The position numbers and the translations under genes are program-made. The notes beneath the pieces were generated by a model. The model was not told where the DNA came from, did no database searches, and worked only from the letters and a program-made list of their open reading frames with translations. A DNA stretch of 64,000 bases from Helopsaltes ochotensis. Lineage: Eukaryota > Chordata > Aves > Passeriformes > Locustellidae. The DNA is taken from assembly GCA_013400155.1 (NCBI GenBank), contig VXBM01000568.1, positions 117,759-181,758 on the forward strand, read 5' to 3'. Each line of letters opens with the position of its first letter. The first letter of the stretch is position 1. Of this stretch, positions 1 to 13,254 are shown one piece after another.

Positions 1-1956
1 CAGCTGGGCAGAAGCAAGATCTCTGCTTTCATGGCATTCCAAAAAAGGGGATATTCCAAGAAGACCTGCAGTCCACTGCTGCTACATGAGAGAAGGTCAT
101 GGCATAAAAACATCTTCCTCATTGTCATCCCCAAATCTGTGGCATATGTGAGTAGAGTGTCAGCTGGAACACTGCAATAGCTTGACTGATCTGAATGACT
201 TTTCCAGGTAGGACTTTTTCTACTTGACAAAAAGAAATAAATAAATAAAATCTCAAATGTGCTACAAAACTCTGCTCTAGATGAAAATCCCTTATCCAAA
301 CATAAGGATGAGGGATGAGTGTTTAGAAAATGTGTTTCTACTTCCTCTCCTTCACACTCTTGTTAACATCAGTGTTAGTCTCTGTTACTGGAAGATCCCC
401 CTTTACACATGGGGGCACAGCTTTTCAGTGGTGAACCGCCTGCCTTCCTGAGTGAAAGCAGATTTTTGCAGGGAGCATCAAGAAATCTCTCTAACTGAGC
501 TACCAAAATTCCCAAAAGATGTATTTTTCAATATTACAAAAATGTAAGAGAAAAGTAGTCTTGATTTTTAATCTTGTATCACCTCCCAGATCCTCAGTGC
601 AGATCTGGGATTCACCTAGTTATATGTGAAAGTGATGCATTCATAATCCTGCTTCTATATATGTTATGCAGAAGGGATGTGGACTCTGGATTACTTGTGG
701 TTGGAGCTGATTATTCCTGGGAGAGCTCAAAACAAGGGTTTAATCCATTCCCCACTTTCCTGGTGGTGACAGTGTACTCCTGTATGTGACAGTTAACTTT
801 GTGATATCTAAGAAGTAGCTTCTGTTTCCATCCTGCCAGAAAAGATTGTATTCAACAGATGGGTCCATGAATTTATCAGGTAAAAGGAGGCTCACACTGA
901 TAACTCATCCACTGCTAAAATTAAGAGTGTGAGTCCCTGTTTAGTAACTAACTACAAAGCACATTGAAATACAAGGAGTGGCTAAAAAACAAGTGATGTT
1001 TGAACTTAACAGCTTCCTAGCTTCTGTGAGCTTTCCACAAGGCTGCTCACTTGTCTGACAAGAAGTCTCTGACACACCTGTCAAGTAATAAACTAAAACA
1101 TGGGATGTTCCAGTAATTTTCCTTCATAAAACAGCCCTAGTTTCATTCTGAAAATAATATATTAATGCCACATTTCTGAAGGTAGCACTGTGTGAACTAT
1201 CAAAACCAGAAAGCTGCAGTTATATGTCACATAATTGCTGATAGAAAAAAAGGTTTTCTACCAGTTGTTTTTTACCTCAGTGGTGTTTTGTATTGGTTAA
1301 TAAACAAATATTGTCATAAATGTGAATGGAACTTTTCCATGCCTGATTAAAACATGATTCCAGCCCCATTTGCCCTTTTATTGTCAAGATGCTTCAGACA
1401 AATTATTAGTGACGTGTAAAAGACTGAAATGACCAGTCACAAATATGAAGAACAGCTCAGTGGTGGATGTGTTTCACTGACATCTTTAAGAATGGCGGAG
1501 AGTCTTGGCACAGACTGCCCTGCACATCAGCCAAACCAGCTGAAGAATGTTTGAATCCTTTGCTGCAATGGATCTTCATAATCCCCATCTCTTAGCACAT
1601 GGTTCACAAAGCCAGAGTGATAAGAGGGATTTTTAATATTAACTGGCTTTCTGAGACCTGAAAATTTAATCAGATTGGTATTTAATTCTATTTCTTTTAT
1701 GCTTAAAGCCTATTCTACTTGTGCATGAACTGTAAAGCTTTTACTGAGAAGAGTGAGCTGAATGCTAAAAATCAAACATACAGTATATAATTAGCTATAG
1801 CAGACTTAGTAGTTGGAGGGATATAATTTAGGAAATAATCCTGAGCTTTCAAGGAAGGAAATAGGTGACCAAATAGTTTTATTCAATCTATAATTCCTGG
1901 GATGCTGTGAATAGTTGCCCTTTGGTAACTCAGCAAAATGACTGCTTAATAACTAA
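1..1956. other. Intronic stretch without recognised features
   Basis: AT-rich unique-looking sequence. Only short chance frames are present (the longest is about 70 codons at 574-789) and none resembles a known family. No repeat was recognised. Confidence 0.6.
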
Positions 1957-2289
1957 TCATAGAAACATAGAATGTTTGGGGTTCAAAGGGACCTTAAAGA
2001 CCATCTAGCTCCACCCCTGCTGCCATGAGCAGGGATACCTCCCACTAGACCAGGTTGGACCTAGACCATCCTTGGCCTTGAATACTTAGACAGATGGGGC
2101 ATTCACAGCTTCTCCGGGCAACCTGTTCCAGTGCTTCACCACCCTCACAACAAAGAATTTCTTCCTAATATCCAATCTAATTCATCCCCTTTTCCAATTT
2201 AAAGGCATTCTTCATCCTATCACTACAGTTCCTGATGAAGAGCCTCTCTCCAGCTCCCTTGTACACCACCTTCATGTACTGGAAGGATT
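1957..2289 (-). mobile_element. CR1 LINE 3' fragment
   Basis: On the plus strand the segment begins CATAGAAACATAGAATG and runs through the usual reverse complement of a CR1 3' end: GGACCTTAAAGACCATCTAG, then a CTCCACCCCTGC block, CACTAGACCAGGTTG, GGCAACCTGTTCCAGTGCTTC, AAGAATTTCTTCCTAATATC and AGCCTCTCTCCAGC. The element is therefore on the minus strand and truncated at its 5' side near 2289. The terminal octamers are decayed, which suggests an old copy. Confidence 0.9.
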
Positions 2290-4720
2290 TATTATTTAAT
2301 TATGATAATTTAATAAAAAATTGAATAAATTTTAATTGCTATAAATATGCTTCCAGAATAGTTCTATGCATAATAAGATATAAACACAAAAAGATGTTTT
2401 ATTGTCTCTTGAATGATTTTAAATTATTTTGAAGTTATGGGTTTTTTAAAAAGAAAACACTATAGTTTCTACTCAGAAAATTGTGTGAGATAAATAAATT
2501 GAATTTCAAAGTGCAGGCCAGCTAGAAATAGGCCATTCCACTTAAAAAAGAAAATCCTGTAACAGAACATCAGAACTGATGACACACCATGACAGCTATA
2601 TTTTATTTATGGTAACTTCTAAAATCAGATTAAATTAGATATTTCAACTGTCCTCCTTATTTTGTTTAAAATTGCATTTGCTTCTCAGATTTAATGAAAC
2701 TTTAATACCATTAAAGGACAAGTTAGTTAGCTCATTAAATTAAATTTAAATTCATACAGTTTTTCCAACATAAATAAATAATCCAAAATTTTATCCAGAC
2801 AAATCTAATGTGATGTTCAATTAAGAGAACAGAACATTCCATAACAATTTAAATCCACACAGTGACTAGAAATATTTTTACAAGACAACGCCAACTTAAA
2901 GTCAACCTTCTCTTTAGACCTTTTTTACCTTATTTACACTTTCCAATACCAACAGTAATATGTAAATAAGTGCTGAGAGAAAGAAAGCATTTCTGGTAAG
3001 TTTGTTTGGTCTTCATAGCTAATGACATTTTGTCTCTGTTCAATTTCTACTAATTTAACTGTGCCCAGGAAGGGTCATAAATAACATCAAGATGACAATG
3101 TCAGTTTACACATAAGCCCAACTCTTACCATGTCCAGGCAACTTCAGACAGAGACAAATATTGATATAATTTATGACTTCTGTTCCTTGAAAAAGAGGAA
3201 GGACTTTTCAGTTCCAGCCTTTGCACACATGCATAGACCAATATTATCAAGTCCGTATATGACTTGATAATGATGTACTGGTACAGTTGGATAAAGGTTG
3301 AAATTGTGAGCATTTGTTATTACATGGTCTGCTCTCACAGAGATCTCAGTACAGGATCAGGCCATATGAACTGAAGAGAAGCCATTAAATTATTTCTTCA
3401 AACTCTCCGAAGTCTGATAAAAGGAAATGCCTTTGACTGCACTGACCTGTGTGGTATTTCACAAACGAGCCGATTATGACGGGATGTCCTTACCATTACT
3501 AATTTTCTGAGTTGTGTCGTTAAACCAAAGGAGTCTTTCTTCTCTTTCATTCTTAGCTATCTGCATAAAAGACTAATTATGATCTCATTAAAGACAGCGG
3601 CTTGAGTAGGGGTTTTGCGGTGGTTTTCTGCCTGTTGGTGATCTACTCTTTTACAAGGTAATTAGTAGTTCTTTCTTTGACTGTAGGAATGCACATCAAT
3701 TATCTCTTCAAAGAGACCCTCGACTTACTTAAAATCAACTAGGTTTACATTTACTTAAAAAACCTTAGCATCTCCTCAGAAAGAATCCTTATTTTGGCTT
3801 AATTTCCACTGCTGGGTTTTCACTGGACTTGTTTCTGCCACTGCAACTCAGTACTAACTTTGTTAGCTGCAGCCACAGAAATGTTTTGTCACCATGGCTA
3901 CACAGAATTAAGCACACTGGACACGGTGCTGTAAAAGCTGGACATTCAGCAAAGCCTGAGGCCAATCCAGGCCTCAGTTTAAACACAGAGAGTTTCCACA
4001 ATCCCTGGGATGATTCACAGGCACACACACGATGTTGTACTTAATCTGGGGAATGAGGAGCAGACTGTTCAGAAGGCTGGTGGATTTAACCTCTGGGCTT
4101 CATCCCACACATCCCCTTCATTTCAAAACTGTCTTCAATGTTTTTAATACTCCATCACTTTTCCTACCTTACATCTTCAGAATTTTTTTCCAGTTTCATT
4201 ATCCACTTGCAAAACAGAAAGTTAAAGTTTAAAGCCTAACTTTGATCTCAGATGTCATAACATAAACAACAGATGCAAATACTTCTTTGGTGACCACTAA
4301 TCTGTCTGTAAATCTTCTGTTGAATCAGAGCTAAAAATAATGACTTTCTGTGTTATTTGGCATAATTCAGCTCTTTACTTTTATACTCTGGGAAAACAGA
4401 AAAATATTGCTAACTTGAAGGAATTTCTGACTAAGATTTCTCATAGATGGTTCATTGTATACCTTAGTGCCATGGGAGATATGGAGGAGCAGCTCTAAAC
4501 TCTGTTTTACTGCATTAATAAAGGGTAGATTTTTTTTCTCTTTGTTTGCTTTTCTTAACAAGGAAATAGTGTGAGTCACTCAAATAAATTTGCCAGAATT
4601 AGCCCTCTCAGTTCACCTCTTTTACAAGGATATTCCTTTAGGTTTACAAGTTGGAAGTACAGCTTTACTATTGTGCTTTACTATTTCCTTTACCCTGGGC
4701 ACTAGGACAATTCTGCCTTA
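2290..4720. other. AT-rich intronic stretch
   Basis: Very AT-rich from 2290 to about 3000, then mixed. No repeat family or gene was recognised. The part around 3440-3660 has slightly more CpG and several TAATTA/ATTA motifs and is mentioned in the findings only. Confidence 0.55.
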
Positions 4721-4755
4721 ATGGCATTAATACTGTCATTTCACTAATGCTTCCC

Positions 4756-4820
4756 AATAGGCCGTGGCAGGACCTGCTATATGATTAATGGTTTTAGAGA
4801 TGATTGTTGAAATCTTAACT
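4756..4820 (+). repeat. Copy A of a 65-bp direct repeat
   Basis: This 65-base block matches 5737-5801 at 59 of 65 positions with no gaps. A short shared GATGGCATT/AATGGCATT word about 35-40 bases upstream of each copy hints that the original unit was about 100 bases. The family is unknown to me. It may be a local duplication or two copies of an old interspersed repeat. Confidence 0.8.
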
Positions 4821-5736
4821 TCTCTTAAAGTAGCTAACCTAAAACCCAAAAAATTGTACTTTGCAGCCAAATGTTGCCAATTGTACAGAGAACTAACAGT
4901 GCCAAACTAAACTGTATACATAGCATTGACTACAGAATATTCACCTTACCTTCCTACAGATTGTCAAGCTACAGAAAGTTCACTGTCTTATTCCTACAAG
5001 AATTCCTAGTACTCCTATAGTATAAAAGCTATTCATTATGTCTCAAGATTGTATCTCTTATAAAAAAAAAGAATTATAGGAACTTTTTAAGAATAGTCTT
5101 TTAGGACAAAAAAATCTCAAAGATGCCAAAGTTGGTATCTATAAAGAGAGGTTTGGAACAAAGATCAATACCTGAATTTCTCATACAAAAAAAGACCAAA
5201 CCCGAAGGAGCATGATTCATGGGCACAAACACAGTTCAGGTGTGTCTCACTCATTAGATATTTCCTCATGAATTAGCTGTCACTTACTCAGTTACAGAAA
5301 ACTGATTTACCTGGGTTTAATTTTATTTGAAACACCATCACATGAGTAGAAAACAGGGCTTCTACTCCCTCCTCAGTCTGTGGGATTACATACCTAAAAA
5401 TCCTCTTCAAAGTAAGAGTTTAGTCCACAAAAATATTGGCTAGGATGAGTTGAATGTGTTTTCTATTCCTCTATTCTCCATAATGGCTAAAGCAGGACCA
5501 TTATGCCATGAAGAGCACATAATGCTAAAGAGGAAGTGCTCAAGTACAATTGTGTTCTGACAGCCCATCAATACGTGTGTCAGCTCTAAGAACTTGTCTC
5601 TTTTCTGAATATTGTTTATGAATTTTGCAGGGGTTATTAAATAAATATACAATTTAACTTCTCTTGATACTTAAGCTGCTAAATTATAGAAAGGATGGCA
5701 TTGTACTTCATGGTGAGTTTAAGATTTCAGATATTC

Positions 5737-5801
5737 AATAGGCCATGGCAGGAGCTGTTATATGATTAATGGTTTTAGAGATGATTATTGAAACCCTAAC
5801 T
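5737..5801 (+). repeat. Copy B of a 65-bp direct repeat
   Basis: Partner of 4756-4820, 981 bases downstream in the same orientation. Four of the six differences are transitions of the G/A or C/T type expected from neutral decay, including CCGTGG versus CCATGG, a CpG change. The core TATATGATTAATGG is identical in both. Confidence 0.8.
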
Positions 5802-7130
5802 ACTAGGACAGTTTCTGAAGACAGTGTTTGAATATACTTTTGAAAACATACTGGCCTGAGGGTCCTCATGTTGGGTGATCACAGTCAAATTCATCGTAAA
5901 CTAGCAAAATGCTTAAATTTTTGTGCCTCCACATCATTAAAATTTCATTGTAGGCATCAGATTTTTTTTTAATCTGGGTCTTAGGCCTATACTGTGTTTC
6001 TGTACCTAATTCCCACTGATTTCTTATTTGAAAAGTATAAAAATATTTAGACAATTGCTCTACAATTTTTTTGAGTAAAAAATCTTTTGGCTTGAAATAT
6101 TTTGATTCCAGGAGTTGTCACACCCCACATGTACAACAGCTGCACTGTAGTCAACTCTGACAGGACTCTTCCAAAGAACTCAGAAGACATCTATATACAC
6201 ACACTGGAATCCAGCCTGTGATGTTTTTTAGAGACTGAACTAGTTATCCTTACAAAAATTAAGAATTTAATGGGACTTGGACCCCATAAGATTTCTTGGA
6301 AACTGTTTACCTATTATGTGGATGTCTACACACAACAACCCTAAAATGCTCCTCAAAAACATTCAGTTTTGTGCTGTGGACATGTTTAATACTTACAAGA
6401 CAGCCAGCGGCTATTTTTAAGAAAATATTCTTTCAGATGAAAGTGGTATTGAAAGAAATAGCATGACAGCCAATAAAAACAGGTTTCAAATGAACTGCTT
6501 TTTATCAGTCATCACTTCAACGAAATAGAGCTTCTGGCTTTCTTTTTCCCCAAATAATGTTGTTTCTGATATTATGTCCACTTGAAATTACTGTTACCAG
6601 TTTGTGACTACCTACATGGGTTATGACTGTGGAACCAAAACTGACCAGAGTTTACATTTCACATGCAAAACAGTTTTGGGGTTTTTTTCCCAGCGAATCC
6701 ATTTAGTTCTTTCTAACGCTTCCTGTTCATTGTGTAACAGGATTTTTGTTTCCTGTGATTCAGATAAGGAACAAGAGGTATAGGAATAACAAACTATCAC
6801 ATTTCAAGAATGCAATTAAAGACTTCACCTTCTGTAGTGTCAGCTTGATCACTGCTGAATATGCTCATCTAGACTTTAAAGCATGGCTGTTAGGATTTGG
6901 TGATAGAGGACCACATCCTAAAATGTTATACAGCACCACAAAGCTCTGTGAAATTTCTGTCAAGGATCAGGGGAATTATTAACAAGTTAATTAACAAGAG
7001 GATTTCCAGGTTTTGAAATAACCCATAAATATATAATCACCTCCTTCTAAAACATACATAGTTTTCATAGATGAGGTAATTTGTAAATGTCAGATAATCA
7101 CCTGTCATTAAAACAACAGTAGAAATTTTC

Positions 7131-7206
7131 ATTCCCCTTTCCACTCTAATTTTCTCCTTTCCCCTTCCCCTCCTCTTACTCTTTTCTGTCTTTCTCCTTC
7201 CCTTCA
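7131..7206 (+). repeat. Polypyrimidine tract
   Basis: About 75 bases composed almost wholly of C and T on the plus strand, with runs such as CCTTTCCCCTTCCCCTCC. It is a low-complexity, potentially triplex-forming mirror-type sequence. No function can be read from it. Confidence 0.7.
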
Positions 7207-10200
7207 TAATATAAGGCGGAGCTAGCCATTTCATCTGTCTTTCATGCCAGGTGAAAAGGAATTCCCAGAACTATCAACTTTTTCAGCTATCAGAGCAGTA
7301 TGCAAACATATTGATTGGCCTCTTTCTTTAGTGCAAGCACAATTTGAAAAACCAAAAGTCACTGGCACAATATTTATTAGACGACAGAAGAAGACAACTC
7401 AGGGCTGGCACGATCATAGCAGATCCCTCAAACTTACAAGAACTGAATTGCTGCAAGAGTAGCTCAGAAATTGAAATATGTCATTCATTCCCTGTGTCAT
7501 TACTGTCTTCATATTTAACACAAAAGTTTTATTTATTGGCTTCATTATCTGTTTGTGGGTTTGTTTTGTTTTTGTGGAATTTATAGTATTCATCTTATGA
7601 ACTTATTCATTCCTTTTATGTCTTTTATGCAGACATGATCCCAAATGAAGTAAATTTCTGACTTCACTTACCAAAATTTCAGGTTTTCCAGAAGTTTAAA
7701 GGATATGGGATGCAGTACAGTGATGACACATAGCCTTTTAGATGATTCTTAGATCGTATTTGGCTTCTTAGGAGATTTAGGAGCATTTAGAACTCTGCCC
7801 TCAGGCTGTGACTGCAAATATACCTTCCTGGTTTTACCTGCGGGAGGTTTTAGAGAGCTCAGACACTTTAATGAATGCAATATTGGCAGAATTTGGCTTG
7901 AGGTAATGGGGTTCAACTCGACATTCAGGACACCTTCAACAACTATTTATTTTAAAGAGGTGGTAGGCATTGATAAGATGGAGGTTGTTTCTCCTCTGCT
8001 GTTGGCTGCCAAGATATTTTGTTAAAAAGTGATGATGACAGTTTACAGGATTATGGAGATTTGCCCAAAATATGCACCCACCCTCATTGATTCCAGTTCT
8101 ATTTTGCAATCTCTCTGAAATAACTAATCCTGCATAGTTTACATTCTCTTATTTACATCACAGAATTTTCTTCCCTTCTCACACTTTTTTTAAAGCTTTC
8201 CTTTTCTTTGTAGACGTCTGACTATGTATCTTATGCCTGCATGTTTAAGCAAAAACATCCAGCACAATCTTTCATCACATCATTATCTGTTTGCAGAGAA
8301 ATCTCTTAGCCCTGTCTTAGCAAAACCCTAATTTATTTCCTTCAAAACCAGTTTCCTTTAATGCTGTGAAATTGAGACAGATTGTATTTAATGGAAGAAT
8401 GACTTTAAATTGAGAAGCTTTTATTGAAATATATAGTCACAGAATAGATAGTCTTTACTGTATATGCCTCCTGGGGGTGATTTGGATTAGGTGTTTTCTA
8501 GCTAAATTAAGTACTTAACAAAAGAACTATTTTCCCATCTATGAATACAGCTCTACTGTGCAAATACCATTACTGCCAGTTGAAATTACATAGTTAACAC
8601 CCATAGGTCACATGCAAAATTTCTACTGATGTTAGAGGGAACACTATATTTGTATGGGTAAAGGCTAGTGCATGGTTCTTAGAGAGAGAGTGGGAAGAAA
8701 TGAAATATTCAAATACAACATATTCTGCTTTCATTACAATCATTTGGATTTGTATGACTTCATTCCAGCTTACTTCACAAGCAGTTAAGTTACTCAGAAT
8801 TTCTGAGATCAAGAGCAGTAGTTTATTTAAGAGGGAAAAATACAACCTTTGCAAGCAAGCAACTGACAGAGAGGAAACTTTTAAAATATATAATAACTTC
8901 AGTGTTTCTGTTATCATTTAAATTTAATATCTTATCTTCAGCTGTCTGACTCAGCTGGAGATAATGAAGTTGATTAGTGCTGAATAAAGGACTACACCTT
9001 TAACAGTTCATATTCATAAGTCTTTAGCCAATTGCACAATGGACAAATTTCTCTGGGCAGTCTGTGCAAACTGACAAAGGTCCCAGAGCAGTTCCTGTAG
9101 ATTCTTGATGGAATGTGGTGGTATAAGTATAAACCAGTTCAATATTTAGCAATTTTTAAAAAGCAATGATTTTTCCTAAAGAGCAATGGAATATTTATTT
9201 TGGTTAAAATGTGTTGCAAGCTGTGCTCTTGATACACAGCCTGTAAAACTGCTCTGGTTCAGCAAAATGGCTTCCATCTTCCCTTAGACTTAAAAATCCA
9301 CTGTGGTAATCAGAGAATAATTTTATGAAACAAGTTGACATTTCAGTAACATTTCCTATTGCTTCATTACCTTGGGAAATAAGTTTGTGGGTTAAAGGAG
9401 AAGGTAAATAAGAAACATACTGAGAGACTGTACATACTTTAACACTGGCACTAATTAAAGTATTTTCTTAAGAAATTAAAAATGACAAAAGCAGAAAGAC
9501 ATAAAATGTCTATACAGATTTATGCCAAAGGTTTATCTTGTTCAGAATCCTGTTTCTGACAATGATCAAAACTAGAAACACAGGGCAGTATATTCTCCAA
9601 GATGCCCTCAGCTTAAGAACTTTGAGAGGTAAATTTTTATGTAGACAATTTTACTTTATGGTCACTGCTGGACTCTATCCTAATGCATTTATCTAATATC
9701 ATTAAAAAAAAAATTCTAATTTTGTTCTCCACAACATCCTGTGGCAGAGTTCCATAATTTTCTTTTGCATCATGAGAAAAAGTACTCTTCCTTTTGTTTG
9801 TTTGTCCCTAAGGGAACTAGGGACAAATGAAATGGGCTGTATTTACTGAGTAAAAATTAATGCAGATATTTGCAGAGCTGCACAAGAGGGTGCTGATTAT
9901 TATCAAGGCTCTGCAGGCAAGAGAGTAAGGGGCAGTCACAGCACAGCACAAAGACTGATCTGAAATTTTGCAGTGGGAGAAAGCAGAGAAGTCCTTGCTT
10001 GTAGTGTGCCATTAGAGTTTCTCATTTTGTCCATGCTCTTTTGAGTCCTGGATATCTGTGTGCCACAAACCAATCCCAGATATTTAACTGCACAAATCCA
10101 GTGAGAAACGTAAATGACTGAAAATAAGATTTTACCTCCTGCACACTCCACTGAACAGCCCCAGCCTGCAATAGAGGTACACGAACAGGAAATAGTACGG

Positions 10201-11639
10201 CCCCTGAGGGCAGCCCAGAGCACAGCCTGCGGTGTGGCGAGCTGCATGTTTTCAGATGCTGTGGTTTGTGCTTTTTGAAGTGGTCTCGTAATGAGCCGAA
10301 AATATCCACATTTAGATGGTAAACATGCATGTAAGTCTGCTGGTAGTGAATTTCTACTTTGGAGAGTGTGACTTGCTTAATAGACAGTTACAGCCTGACA
10401 CCCTTACACCATCCTTTCTAGAGACAGAAAGCGAGAACCCAACACTTCTCAGCTTATTCCCACATTTCTTCTGTTTATCAAATACAAAGCAAATGTATTG
10501 TACTTACTTTTCCAATGCAAAAATGACTAAAATGTCACACTATAAAACTGCTAACTGCAGAGTTTGAGAATTGTTATTGCTTAACTGGAAAGTATTCTGT
10601 GTTTTTAGGCAGAAAGTATGGCTTCACAGCTGAGGACTTCACAACTCAGGACGGAAGGCAGTGCCAACACTTTTCAAATATAAGTTATAATTTATAAGCA
10701 TTATTTTTCTGTAAAAGTAAATGGTGTTTGCTAAATTACCTAGTACTGAGATTCTTCAGACTTTTCTCGGGCTTGGGAAGGAGGACCAACATGTGGCATG
10801 AGGTGAAGAATGCTGGCTTTGCAGCTTTTGGCTGCATGTCAAGCTTCCCATAAATAATAGATATGGATACTGCAAGTAATTAATTGAGCAAGGAAGTTTC
10901 CAATGAATGGCTACTGCTTCGAGTAATTTTAGGAAACTGAGCACCTGCAAAGCAGGAAAGAGCTGTAAATAAGCGCAGCTGAAGATCTTTGGTGTTTTGG
11001 AATATGCATTAGCCAGTGGCACTTTGTCATTCTTTTATTTTTGCAATATTTCAAGTATTTCAAACCACCTTTGGATTCTAGTGTCTTACCTTACCTTAAA
11101 AACAAGTATGACCAGGCATTCCCTGAACAAAATAGTTAGTGGTGGTAAAAGGGAGGATAAAGTAACAAACAAGCTAGAGTTAGTAGCATATCTGTCTTTG
11201 CTTATTAATGTTTTATGAACTAGAATATGATAATGACAACAACATTTCACATAAATTGCTTGTCAAATCAGAGTGATTTCTTCTTGACAGCAGAAAGGAA
11301 TCCAAAGAAATATATGGAAGAAGCTGAAGTACACCAAATTTCAATATATTATACCGCAAGAAAATAAGGAATTATAAAATCCACTTAACTGATTTTTTTA
11401 CTTCTTAATCTATTATTCTGTATGGTCTTCAAATAGACTAGTATTATGCTATGTATCTATGTATAGATAGATACCAATACTTGTTTGGTGACAATGAATT
11501 TTGAATTATGATGCATGAAAGTGAAGAGGTCTCACCTAATTCAAAAAGGTAATTCCCTAGTGTGGCTAAGCAAATGCAAAGTCCCATGAAAGACAAAACT
11601 TTCAAAATAAGATATGGCAAAAAATGCCAATATGCTAGA

Positions 11640-11745
11640 ACAAAAAACAAAACCAAACCAAACCAAACCAACCAACCAACCAAACAACCAACCAAACAAA
11701 CAAACAAACAAACAAACAAACAAACCAAAAAAACCCAAAAAAAAG
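11640..11745 (+). repeat. AAACC / AACC / AAAC compound microsatellite
   Basis: AAACC units pass into AACC and then a run of about eight AAAC units, ending in an A-rich tail. Frames crossing it (poly-KQTN on plus, poly-VCLF on minus) are products of the repeat and not genes. Confidence 0.95.
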
Positions 11746-13190
11746 TTTATTCCTTACACATGCAAGGAGATATTTGTTATTTAGCCTGGACCAATTGATA
11801 GCAGCTAAGCAAACAAAAAAGACACCCTCAGCAAAGTGAAGATAACCTTATTTCAGCTGGGAGTATAGTAAGGGTAATTTTTTAGATAGAAAGGCAAGAC
11901 ATTAATTTGAAGATGAGGTTTCAAAACTTGGACTTCAAAGAAGACCTCAAGGGGCCAATGCTGTGAATTTAACTTCCATCACCAATGCACAGTCAATATT
12001 CAAAGGACATAATCCTGAAAGGCCCCTCTAAGGAGAAGTTCTCAGGGTTTTCCAACAGAAGCCACCAACTGACATAGCTCCAGGTTATGTCTCCTGCTTA
12101 AAAACTTATGTCCTGAGTATCACCTTCCTGGAAGCATGTTAGCTAGTCACAGGGTAGAAGCACCAACCAGTACAGCCTCACAGAACACAGTTTACTGTCC
12201 TTTCTTTTCAATTCACTATTGTATTCAACAAGCTCCTATAAATGTGTTATCTATTTTGAACACAATGATTTTATTTAACTGTCCCCTTAAGCTGACTTAA
12301 AGAAAGTATTATTTTAAAGTAACTGGATAACAGAAATCTCTTTAGGTGGTATGAAAAAATGTATAAATGTAGGAAATGGGACACCTTTTAACTTCCCTGT
12401 CTCTGCAGCATTTCTTCTAAGGTAGTGAAGAATACTAGATGGCATCTCAGCTTCAGTTTCAAGTTATTAGCATGCAGTAGGATATTGGTAAATATGTGTG
12501 AACATTAAGGTCAAAGGGACACATGGCATATGTGACAGGCTCAAAAAGCACAAATGCAGCGATTATTCAGACCACCTGCCTGAGGCAGCACACACTGGTG
12601 TCTGTAAAGGCTGGCTCACAGTATTGTTGATCTGCCATACTCTTCACAGACCCCTTCTTTCTTCACTGCTTATGTAAATTTTTTACACTCCTCATATACC
12701 CAAGCAGCTCAAGTGCCTGGAGCTGAACAGTAAACATAGCATGGTTCCCTTTCTTATTCTCTCTGTCCCATCAAATAATAACTGAGCTGAGGTGGTTGCA
12801 GCTTATTTTTGGCTTGCTTTGCTAGCCACTGTCTTGTTTTAAATAGATGTGATTTTAAGTAGCTTCTAATTGAAGCTGTTAGAAAATGTGATCCTGTGGT
12901 GTTAGCTTTGACATGGGGCTGCCTACATCTACAGCAGTCACTGCAGGACACACAGATCCTTGAAAGGAAACTGAAAAATAACATGTGATTTTCTGAGATA
13001 AACAGGCATAATGGAAAAGTTCGTTTTATAGTGCCAGGCTGAATAGACAGAGTACAAATTAGAAATTCCTGTGGTCTAGATCTTACTGTGCCACTATCTT
13101 CATTTGCCATCGCAGTGCTTTAGTTTTATTTGCAAGAAAAGGGATTATCTCACTTGTGAATAAAATAAATCCTGAGCTCTAAGTGTTCCA
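11746..13190. other. Intronic stretch without recognised features
   Basis: Ordinary AT-rich sequence. A 118-codon frame on minus (12754-13110) has no recognisable domain and is taken as chance. Confidence 0.55.
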
Positions 13191-13254
13191 AATAAGTTTT
13201 TGGGTTGTTTTTTTTTTTTTTTTTTAATAAGTTTTTGGGTTGTTTTTTTTTTTT
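13191..13254 (+). repeat. Tandem duplication of a T-tailed 35-bp unit
   Basis: The word AATAAGTTTTTGGGTTG followed by a T run occurs twice back to back (13191-13225 and 13226-13254). The copies differ only in T-run length. The duplication is recent or is an assembly artefact around homopolymers. Confidence 0.9.

Larger units (their letters stand above)
4821..11639. other. Intronic stretch, apart from repeat copy B
   Basis: No gene or known mobile element was recognised. A pyrimidine-rich strand segment lies at 7131-7206 and is listed separately. Open frames of up to 107 codons (8594-8917) look like chance: overlapping frames occur on the opposite strand and no domain is visible. Confidence 0.55.

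Noticed and set aside
11444..11798. Frames rich in K, Q, T, N (plus) or V, C, L, F (minus)
   Set aside because: They are translations of the AAACC/AAAC microsatellite.
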